A stretch of 60,000 nt of DNA from Strigamia acuminata (taxonomy: Eukaryota; Arthropoda; Chilopoda; Geophilomorpha; Linotaeniidae): contig OX442319.1 in the NCBI GenBank assembly GCA_949358305.1, positions 870,001 to 930,000 on the forward strand, written 5' to 3'. This document shows, in pieces, positions 47,102 through 59,100 of this stretch. The first letter of the stretch is position 1. Every line of letters starts with the position of its first letter. Position numbers and translations under genes: made by a program. Below the pieces are notes generated by a model that did not search any database, was not told where the DNA came from, and saw nothing but the letters and a program-made list of their open reading frames with translations.

Positions 47102-50100
47102 TCATCTTGGACAAAAGCTGAAGTTTGGAAATAGAAAGCAGTGTAGTGATAAAAATCTGAAAAATATTAAAATTAAGTTTTAAGAATTGATTCTACTCAG
47201 AAGTTTATCTTTTATTTTTTATAAATTGAGAAATTATTACAATTGGAATAAATTTCAAAACAACAAATATGCAAAATCATTGTATGGAATTGGTAACCTA
47301 GGAAATTGTATAATGTTCGGTGAGATTTAGTTAAGGGGATGATGATTGTTGTTGTTGTTTTTGTTGTTGTTGCGTCTTGGTTAGGGAAGATGGCTGCCAT
47401 GTACAAGGAATAAAGAGAGGTTTTGATACATGACAGGTGTCAACTGCATTCTCTTGTATTTGTTTGTTTATGAAAACTCTTGTACGAGAACCCGTTCCAA
47501 CGGCGAATCACCTAATGGCAAATTTCCAAAATTCGCCATTACAAAGCTATTTTGACGTTTCCAATGGCGAATCTGGGAAAATTCGCCATTGGAAACGTGT
47601 ATATTGAAATTCGCCATTGAAAACGTTATTTGCGTTTCCAATGGCGAATCTGTGGGCGTCATCTACCACGACTTCCAATTCCTAAGAAGGGCTAACAAGG
47701 GGGGGGGGGGCTGCGCATCCCCTTGACCCCCCTGCAAACCTAACCTTACTGGTTTTTTGGTGACGGCTTGTCGCAGCAGATTCATGTCGCGCTAGATGTG
47801 CGCCCCTGTGGCTAATTTCTACCAATTCGCCATTAGAAAGTTCCAAATACGTTCCCAATGGTGAATTAGGAGAAATTTGCCATTGGGACTGCTTTTGGAC
47901 GAAATAAGATAGAAATTCGCCATTTGTCTGAATGGCCAGATTCGCCCTGCAATTTGTTTAGTGTTTTTGATAAATTTAGACATTTATTTTAGTCAGTTTG
48001 TTCAATTTCGATCAGTGGTTCCCAAACTGATTATCAACAATTAAATCAGCAGTCAATGCGTAGCATTTACAGATAAGAGTATCAAATAGTTGAAAAAAAC
48101 AATTTCATAAAAAATGCATAAAAATACCTTGTTGGATCAAACCGCATATCAAATCCATCGACAGAAAGCACATTTGGCGGTGAATCTTTACCATACTTTG
48201 AGTAACTAAAGGATATCTGTTTTAAGAAAATAAAAAAAAAGATTTTTAATAGTATAACAAAGTTGAGTCGTTAAGAACCCTATTTTAGCTAAATGACTTT
48301 TCGTATGCTGCTAGTGTTCTCCTCCACTCATGTTCACCATGGTGACACTTGACGATCAGTTGTCAGACCATTCCAGTAACGTCAACAACTCACGGAACGG
48401 GACTAAACCTGACATGAGCACATGACCAATGGCAAACCGACCATATTGCCCAAATTGTTACCAAACCCAGTAGTTACCACATTGGTCAGAGGTGCATCGT
48501 CTTTGGAAGATGCCAGCCATACGAGACAAAGGGATGAGTACACGGATTCCTAGTCCAGGGTTATTCATTCCGCGGTTGTGCAATTTCGTTGTTGCGAATT
48601 CCTAAGAATGCCGCGAACCTAACCTTACCAGTGTTTACTTAAAGTTCCTAATTATATTACATTCCACACTTATTCAATTGTTGGTTGTGTAATTCCGCGG
48701 TAATTCAATAAGTCATTTTTTAAATGTCCGCATTAAATTTTTCCTCATTTATTCATTCCGCGGTTATTATGAGCTGCCGCGTACTGGGAGCAACATGCCT
48801 AAGAGCAACAGTTCAACCCCTACAATACTTTACAAGTGAGTAGATCTGCTTTTATCCCAGTGCCGTTTTTGCTGTTTCTGTGAAAACTATAGAAAAAATG
48901 GTTCCAGAGCTTTCACATTTTTGGAGTAATGTTCTTATATGCAATGAATCCTTGCAGTTGTGTAGCAAGACATTAATGGGCTTGTGTGCAAGTTGGATGA
49001 TGGACTCTTAGCTAGGATTTTCATTCTCCAAAACCTTAAAAAAAGTGTCACTTTTCATCCTTCATGGGCCCTCCTAGGCTTGTGGGCCCGTGTCCACACA
49101 CGTGCTGCACCCCGATTGCAACGCCACTGAATCCATGTAGGTTGGTATTTGAATCAGACAAGTTTTAGCAGGTTTTGAAAAATCGAGGGTAACTGCTTTC
49201 TATCTCTTAAGTACAATTTACGACTGAAAAATAACTCTTGGCTGCACTGTGTCGGATTTTACTTCGTAAGATATTTCGAAAATTATTAAATCTCATCCAA
49301 ACAAGTAGAGAGATTAAGCTTGCCACAAAATTATATTCGCGGCCTTATAAGAGATTAAATTTAAATTCAGCTTACAAATCAGCCCATAGGTTCCCTTTAC
49401 GTTTCAGAGAAGTTCAATTTCTCTGTATTAAAGTCACGCTCATCACTGAACAACTCAACAGAAAAGTGTCATGCCATTCAGGTGTTGTTGGGCTCTTACT
49501 GTATGCAAGATCAATCATGTCACACCCAGAAAAGTTACCTGTTTTGAAAATGTCTCTTGTTTAATAAACTTCATCGGTTCCAAATGTGAATGAAACTGCT
49601 CGACTACTGTTAATTCCTTCTTCAATAAATGCTCTAACAAAAGATTAAAAATATATTAATCATTTGATTAGAAAAAAAGAGCACAATAAATACAGGTCGA
49701 ATCTCGCTATTGCGAACAGGTCGGGGGAGCAAAAAATGGTTCGTAATAGCGAGAGTTCTTAACGATGAGTATTTAGTTATAAAAAATTACGGAGTAGTTT
49801 TTATAACCAGATAAACCTAAGAAACTTAGAAACACAATTTTAAAAAAATTAGAAAAATCGTAGCAAAGATGTTTCTGGCGTTTTTGGACGTATTTTCTCA
49901 TGATTTTGGCGTTTTTAAGAAAATTTTCTTAAGAAGCCTGCAATTTTTGTTCAGAAAGTTTGGAATAATCCAAATTTTCATGAGCACATCATTGTTTGAA
50001 GGCATTTTGATATTGCTGGAAAGCTCTCACTAAAATAAATGAAAACATTCTCAAAAGAGACATAATTTAACTCTAGATTGAGCAAAAAAATACCCCTGTA

Positions 50101-53100
50101 GGATGCATAGTTTTCTAGTAATCTGCTTTTGAATACAACACTACCGTCTTCCCCCGAATATAACACTTTGGTTTTGTTGTATTCGAATATAACACCACCC
50201 TGGTGTTGTATTCGAATACAACACCGTGGTGTTGGATTCGTCAAATAACATGTAAGTTTGTAAAAAAATGGAAAATTCTTAATTTGTACGGAGTATTTAT
50301 AACTGTGATTGAAAAAACAAACAGTTTTTTTGTGTTTTATTTGAAGTAATAAAAACAACAATAAAAATTAAACTAAAATCTGTTAAATGTGTATGTTTAA
50401 TACCGGTATGTAAAATCCAGTGCACGTTTTGGTAGCGTTTTGGAAGCTACCAGTGTACGCACTGAACGTCTTTCATACATTTCCAAAAATTCGAATACAA
50501 CACCATGGTATTGTATTCGAAAACAATTAAAAACTCGAATATACCGGTAACACCATAGGGATGTATTCGAATATAACACCATGGTGTTATGGCTGAAGTG
50601 GTGTTATATTCGAATTTTTGCTCAATGTTTACAAACTTGCCATTTTGAGCAAAACTCGAATACAACACCATGGTGTTATATTCGGGGGAAGACGGTAGTG
50701 TTCAAAAAGTTTGGAATAATGAAAATCATGTTCAAAAAGTTTGAAATAATGAAAATCATGTTCAAAAAGTTTGAAATAATGAAAATCATGTTCAAAAAGT
50801 TTGAAATAATGAAAATCATGTTCAAAAAGTTTGAAATAATGAAAATCATGTTCAAAAAGTTTGAAATAATGAAAATCATGTTCAAAAAGTTTGAAATAAT
50901 GAAAATCATGTTCAAAAAGTTTGAAATAATGAAAATCATGTTCAAAAAGTTTGAAATAATGAAAATCATGTTCAAAAAGTTTGAAATAATGAAAATCATG
51001 TTCAAAAAGTTTGAAATAATGAAAATCATGTTCAAAAAGTTTGGAATAATTATTTTCAATACTTAGTGACGTGCCTATTCATTATAAGATGATCCCACCA
51101 TCAGATCATGTGCTACTAAGACCATTATGTCATATTTACATGGCCATTTACATGTAATGTGAGTTTTTCCAGCAAAATCTATTACCACAGGTTCAGGCAA
51201 ACAACTGATCTTCAGCTGTTGGGATGAGAAAATTTTCAAAAATTTTGCCGTCAGCATTGGAATTTACAGTTCCTCAGATAAAACACAAGCCCCTTGTGTC
51301 ATTATAATCGACACAGCTCCGCATCATTACTTTAGCAGAAATTTTTACAGTTTGTTGTAAGCCATCTGGGTTGTTAGTTTCATATTTGAGACTTCAAATT
51401 TTCTCAGGATTATTTATCACTAAAGCAAATACCTTCCCATTGTTCAACTATTCAAAAGCATCCTACAGGGGTATTTTTTTGCTCAATCTAGAGTTAAATT
51501 ATGTCTCTTTTGAGAATATTTTCATTAACTTTAGTGAGAGCTTTCCAGCAATGCCAAAATGCCTTCAAACAATGATGTGCTCATGAAATTTAGGATTACC
51601 GGTATTCCAAACTTTCTGAACTGACTGTACTCTATATTTTCTCAGTTCTGATGAGCATCAAAATGTATTATAATGAGAACATACTTTAAAAATGTCAAAA
51701 TCATAAAAAAATTCCACATAACATCAAAATCATAAAAAATTCCACATAACATCAAAATCATAAAAAATTCCACATAACATCAATTAAATCACGAATCGCG
51801 ATTCACAGATTCGCGATACATCAGATTCGTGCAAAAAAAATCGTGATTTCTGGATTCGCGATTCCTTCTTTCGCGACTCTAAATGTGCCCCATCAAAATT
51901 ATGAAAAAACACATTAAAAGTCAAAATTATAAAACATACACATAAAAACATCAAAATCATGAGAAAATGCATGGAACACCCAATTAACAATCAAAAAAAT
52001 AATACTAAGATAAATAAATACCAAGAAGTTTGTCAGTTTTCTCACCAATTATGTATCCCATGGTGACGTCATCAGGAAGCCGTATTTTTTCACCAATGCT
52101 GATAAATTTTCCATCACTAATAAAAATGAGAAACGCAGAGATTTTTAAAAGTTCTGGTAAATGCATGAGAAATACACTAACATCTTTCCCTAAATACCAC
52201 CATACTGTTAAGCGAATAACCGGGGTTAATCGCTCACACGTAACTGCTGAATTAGATTATTAAGAATAACTCTCTATTTAACATAAACGCTTTTATTTCA
52301 AGACGTGACGGAATGTTCTTGAATGAATTATCCGCACAAACAACTTAACAATGTAATTCTTACAGAATCAAGCAAACTCTAAACACCTGTGATTACACAT
52401 GTTCCTTCCGTAATTCTTTCTATTCTTACATGATGATTGACAAACTATAAAGACTAAGTTAGATAAAAATAAAATAAGCACACGCATAATAATTAATTCC
52501 AAATTACTAACACAACACCTATAATTGAAATATACGAAAACAGAAGAATTACATCAGCCGTGCCTTAACCAGGCCGACATCAGTCCTTGTATCAGAGTTT
52601 TGGCAGAGAACATCTCAGTCCTAAGCCCTGGAGTGAACTTACTCTTCTAGGTGGTTAAACTAAATAGGAAATCTCCCATTACCCCTATTAATCCAATTGA
52701 TCGATCCGATGAAGATGTTAGCAAACAGCACTAAGTTATGATGTTATACTACTTTTGGACAAAAGTCAGGAAATCAATGTTAAAAACTTTATTCATGCAC
52801 TTTAAAAGTGGAATATCTTTGGGATGATTTTTCCCAGAAAAATATACTAATGTGGAAAATAAAGCCCTGTTTTTGCTCTGTATTTTCATATTTTATTAAT
52901 ATTGTACATACAAACTTTTATTTTGATGTAAAAATCAAAGTTAAAAAAAAAACATCACTGGACAAAAATAAAGAAACTGTACTTTTGCTGGACTACAGTT
53001 TAGAAATATTATCTAAAAAATTATATTAATACTTCGGAGAATATCCATTAGCACAAATATGTATGAGCTTTGGCATTGATGCAGATAACTTCTGACATTG

Positions 53101-56100
53101 GCTTGCTGTGACTTCATTCCACACCTCAACAAGATTTTAAATTAAATCTGCCTTTGTGATCATTCTTACGTTACATGATCTTTTTTTTCATAATTTGCCA
53201 GACATTTTTTATCTGGTTTAAGTCAGAACTATTTCCTAGCCAAGGTAACACTTTTATTTTTATGTTTTCAGCCATGATAATGTTGATTTAACCTTGTATG
53301 TTGGTGCCAAATCATGTTGCAAAATGACTAATCTGTATTCTTTTGAATAGTAATGAAATTTGACTGATTTTTCGCTCAATCAATAGGAAGTTCTTCTGAC
53401 TTTTTTCCACATTTTTGTACCTCCATCACCAAATACAAAGCAAAATCGAGATTCATCAGAACAAATAAAGCAAAATTTTAGCAAAGCTATTCTTGTTGAT
53501 TACCGAGCTCATGGTTACTCATAAACATAAAATAATTAAGGTTTTAGAATGGTTCATTTCTCATATTTCAGTGGTCTTATAAAGGGTGTCCCAAAATTAA
53601 CGAAAGATTTAAATTTGCCGCCATTTGTGCAGTAAATTGTTGGCAACCCTGACAAAAAACAATTTGACAGCTGATAGTTTAGGGTTAGTAAAAATGGAGC
53701 GTTACACAGTTCTGTCTGCCGAAATTGGATGATATTGATGTGGCCAATATGTGATTTCAACAAGACGGTGCCCGTGAAACAATTCAATTACTGCATGAGA
53801 CATTTCCTGGTCTTGTACTCTCTCATTTCGGTGATCAGAATTGCCAGCAAAGCCGTGGAGGCCATTTGCCCGATGTGTTATTCCATAAATAACCCTATCC
53901 TATGTACTTTATGATTCAATAAAAAAATAACAATCCAAAGACTAAAAACTGTGTTTTCTATTTAATTCAAATCTTGCGTTAAATTTGGGACACCCATTAT
54001 TTATCTAAGGGAGTGTAGGCCAATACAGGACCAACAAAACACATATTGGCTCTTCATAAAACCAGTATTGCTTGCTGCTTGGTTAGCATGAACTTAGCAT
54101 ATACAATGACTTTTTTATTACCGGTAATAACTTTAGATTCGTGAATTTTGTATTTTAGCATCTTAGGAATGCAGAGATAATTTCAAAACTTTTACAAAGA
54201 CTTAGTAATTCATATTTTAAAATTTAATTAGACTTAATGTCAACATGACAATGAACTTACCTGGCAAGAGGTATCATTTTCAAAGCCAAGGCCCTGCTGA
54301 GACAAAATCCTGCACCTCCAGTGGCAAACCAGAAAGCAATCTTCTATAAAAAAAAAAGTGAATACATGAAATTGAAAACGTGTTTCCCCTTCATATCAAC
54401 TAAAACAAATGAAAAGAGCACAAAATTTATGTACCACTTATCATATTGACGCTCTTTTAAAGGTATGACACTAAAGACTAAACTTTTCCAATCCAGTCAT
54501 GTTTTAGTGCTCCAAACAGCCTCTCCTAGATCCATTTTACTGACAAATAATTGAAAAGTTTTATTCTATTTAGACTAGCAAGATCACATTTACATACAAC
54601 TTTTATGTAAATGTAAATAATCTTACATTAAAATACAGAGTATGAAGATTTTTGTACCTCGTGCAAGCTGGTATTATATCATAATATATGAAATATGAAT
54701 CAAATGTTATTTTGAAATATGCTTCTATTTTTATTATTTTAAGCCTGATTGGCATGAGATTTTGTTTATACTTTCTTCAGATGTATCTGTTTGACTGCTT
54801 AAAATTTCAAGGTTTAATTAAAACTAGATTTAATTTGAGGTCAATCAAAATAAATTATTTCTATCACTTTAACAGGAGTATGAGGATGTATGAATTTGAC
54901 TAATAATGTAGATGAAGAACAATAAAAATTAATAATTGAATTTACTAACATTTGTACCAATACACTAAGCAAAATAATAGGTGCAAAAGGGTGTTAAAAG
55001 ATCTAACCGGGAGGTGTAAACCAAAATGGTGTAAGAAATGGCAGAATTACACCTTTTGGTACAAGAAAAGGTATAAAACTTAAAAAGGTGTAAGAAATGG
55101 CAGAATTACACCTTTTGGTACAAGAAAAGGTATAAAACTTAAAAAGGTGTAAGAAATGGCAGAATTACACCTTTTGGTACAAGAAAAGGTATAAAACTTA
55201 AAAAGGTGTAAGAAATGGCAGAATTACACCTTTTGGTACAAGAAAAGGTATAAAACTTAAAAAGGTGTAAGAAATGGAATTCATTTACACATCTTTTCCT
55301 ACAAAGCAAAAGCCATCCAAAAGATCGTCCTTTATACACTCAATTGAGGTATCCCATTTTTTTTACATATCCAAAATGTGATTGCCTTTAGAGCATTCAC
55401 ACAATGACTTCCACATACAAAGTAATAGTAAATAAATAAGGTATAAGATATGTATTTGTCCATTTCACATTATGCATTTATCACATATTGTTACCAATAA
55501 TAGTTTCTTATTACTTAATAAAGATTGTGCTTCTTAATATATTCTGAATAATTATTATTGTAACAGTTCTTCTCTAACTATAAACATTTTTCTGGTGGCT
55601 ACGATATGACTCTGAATGTCAAGAAATGGCTACGCTATGTGTAGGTAATTTTAAATTAAAAAACCAAAAAAAAGATACGTAAAGGCTTGCCTGCTTATTG
55701 TTTTTATTCAATATTTCAAGAGGTGCTCTGATGCTCGGTTTACCAAGATACCAGTCTTCAGTTGGGCTGTATTTTTTCAGCAGATTCAACAATTGAGGCA
55801 CATTGAGGTAATTATCATCATCGAAATGGCAAAACCATCTGTTAAAAACCAATATATTAGTATCATTTTTATTAAAATGATTAAAGTACAAGTCCTGAAA
55901 AGAAAAATTTCACAAATATACGGTACGTACCGTAGCGCCTCCTATTATAGCCGGGGTTCAGTTAGTCGCCGGTCCCGTTTAAGCGCTGGGCGACCACCCA
56001 GCGGCGATTTCACGAATTAGCGCCAGGTCCAGCAAAATCACCGATTTTCGGTGATTTTTCGCTTATCCGCTTATCGGGTCTCAATTAGGCGCCGAGGGGG

Positions 56101-59100
56101 GGAGGGGGTCAAAAATAAATTAAACTCCCAGGCTATTAAACGGGGCGGTACGATATATATATTTTTAAGTGGGACTGCAATGATTAGAAAGATTTAGCTT
56201 TAAAAGAAAATCTAATTAACACATCTCTTTTAAAGTGGAATATCTTTGAGGTGGCTTGTAGTGTGTATTTAAACTTGTCACATGGTTGTTTGCGACTAGA
56301 AACAATTGTTTTAGAAAAACTTGGTTTTCAGGGGTTTGTGTTAACCAAAAGATTGAACGTCCACAGGCGCCGCAACTCTTAATACTTCACCATGGGGGTA
56401 GCTTCTGTTTGTGAAGTCGAATATTTTTGTAGAGTGCAGATTTCAAAAATAAACATTGTGCCAGATAGCAAATCCAATGTACTCAATATGTACAATCGTA
56501 GACAAAAAAAACTTCCCTTCAGTTTAGCTGTTTTAATTTTATCTACCAGGTGGCATAAAAATCCATTGAGATTCAATGACATCAATCTTGACCCGGTCTC
56601 TCGTCTTGTCCTAACAACAGTATTAAAAGATACACCCGGCAAATAATGATAGATAAACTTCAAACAGCTAAACTGAAGTGAAGATTTTTTTGTCCACGAT
56701 TGTACACACCTTTACTCATACCTGCGATATTCATAAACCCGACATTGCGCCAATGCATACTGCAAAAACGCAACGCCGCGCATAAGAATGTCGCACCTTG
56801 GGTAGTGGTTCATAAAATGAAATAAAAACACTTACTTCTTATTGCTTTCTAAGAATGTATCAAACTCCACTGACATCTTACAACATAAGGCTTTCCTAAA
56901 AAATTAATCGCAAATTTTAAAAATATACAAATAAATATTAAAAAGTATAGAGGAATTAAGAATTAAGAACTAAGAACTAAGAATTAAGAATTGAGAATTG
57001 GAATAATACAAATGATGTAAGTTAGTGAACAAAACAACTACTCTGTAAAAATTAGTTTTCATCAATGGCCTTTCGATTACTTGATCATCATCAGTTGTGT
57101 TTTCGTTTCAATCAGTGAATACTCTGTACTGGTACACCTAGGGCCATGCACTTGCTAAAACCGCCACTGCTTCTGCTAGTTCTAGAATCCGGCAGTACTC
57201 AGAATAGGGATTGGTGACACTTCATCGGGGGACAATTTATGAAGTGTCACCCTGTTGAATTGGCTGACTGATAAAATTAACGCTATGAACAGTCTTGATA
57301 CCCAGAATATCGACGCTCAAAAGAGCAAAAAACGCTAATTTGGCATCGAAACAGCACCAACTGTAATAGCGATGCATCTAAAGAGCGATGATACATACAA
57401 AGGAGCGACGCATCGTAATAGCAACGTATTGCTGTTATACATATATCGTCGCTCTTACGTCGCCACGATGTGTTCTTGTGAAGTACACCTATACAGGGTG
57501 AGGCAAAGGTCTGGAAACACTTTTATTTCTTGAAAATGACTGAAGATATATCAATTCTATTGATGTGGTCACATAGGGGGGGGGGGGGGAGTCAGTGGGC
57601 TCAGTGGTAACCTTAAATTTAACCCGAAAGGTCACCTTCAAGGTCATTCATTTTGGACTTTTTAAACTGTTTAAGATACAGCAAAATCTCCAATTCCAAA
57701 GTTGAAGAGCACCATCAAATTAGTAGTATCCGACCTATCTTACAAGTTAGTCATCTTAAGATAAATTTTTTCTTTTAAAATGAAAACAAATCAGCTGAAA
57801 TAAAACCAGCAATTATGGCAAAATTTTGTCACGGTTCTGGCTCGCGACGGTTTAAAATTTTGAAATTTTGCGCATTTTTTGCGCCATTCTTTTATTTTTT
57901 TCATTTTTATTAGAGATTTTTTTGATTTTCTTTAAATAATCCTATTTTCTTGACATTTCCATGTTATTATTTTTCCTTTGTTTATTCTTTCCCTTTATTT
58001 ATATTTTTGCCTGGTTTAAGACAATTTTCCTGGATTAGCATAAGAATTCTGCTGTATTTTTAATTTATGTGCATTTGACTTATTTGAATATTCTCCTTCT
58101 ATCACCTGTTTTGGACTAATTCCCTTTGGAAAATAAGACTGGCCTGAAACATATGACCAAAGGTTTCCTAATTTTCCAAAATCTTAAAATTATTTAGAAC
58201 CACTTTCGCCTTCGACGCAGTGGCCACTCTCGTCTCAATTGGGAGTCTCGAAGAACGAATTCATTGTGCGTCGCAACGCACAAGGCACGAAAACAGCTCG
58301 AATTCTCATGGTTCTCTCTGCAACCGGCGCTATTTTCATAGCCCCTTATTTTGCGTTGGCCAAGCTGAAGAAAACAGCCTGTTAGTGGTCTCAATTCACT
58401 GACATTTTAGCCAAAGACTGCTGGCTTCATCTCCATTTCCGGACACGTTTGCAAAGTATTTGTCGTCTCAGTTGTACATTAATTTCTGCATTTTTGACTT
58501 GAAGATGCAGTTTGCTGTCAGGCACCTGCGAGCACATGTACCAAACGTCTGCACAAGCGTGGGAGAAGAGAATTCTTTTCATTTTGTGTTTAGTGAATGA
58601 TGACTTTCTCCCTCAGCGAGTCACCATATTTTGGTCTCAATTCGGATACCACAGTTCGCCATTTTGTAAGCGCCCGGGCTGATATTATGCACCCAAAAAA
58701 TATTAGATTTTACAAACAGACGCTGTCTTTACTAAGCTACCCCCATGGCAAAGTATTAAGAGTTGCGGCGCCTGTGGACTTTCAATCTTTTGGTTAACAC
58801 AAACCCCTGAAAACCTAGTTTTTCTAAAACCATTGTTTCCAGTAGCAAATTACGATGTGACAACTTAAATTTCAACTACAAAAGTACTGATTAAATGCAA
58901 TCTAATTTGAATTATTATGCATGTACATAAGAAAAACGACTGTTTCGTTTAAAATGCCTCAATTATTATTTTTTCACAAGAATAAAAAATTTAAATTTGC
59001 TAATTTGTTTTCCTTTTTAAAAAAAAACATTTAACTTAAGATGACTAAGATAAGTTGGATAGTACTAATTTGAGGTTGCTCTACAACTTTGTAACCGGAA

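Larger units (their letters stand above)
49948..51629. mobile_element. Composite transposon with ~175-bp inverted arms
   Basis: The arm GTTCAGAAAGTTTGGAATAA... at 49948-50125 is mirrored at about 51452-51629, ending TTCTGAACTGACTGTA. Between the arms lie an iterated-word element (50139-50700), a 30-bp minisatellite (50701-51060) and about 390 bp of unique sequence. Fringe intron 49634-52045. Confidence 0.82.

Noticed and set aside
50581-51066. 161-codon open frame with MFKKFEIMKI repeats
   Set aside because: It is only the 30-bp minisatellite; both strands and several frames are open because the unit length is a multiple of three.
58194-58400. Open frames on both strands inside the fold-back transposon
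   Set aside because: Short, no family resemblance, no splice or start context; probably non-coding interior.
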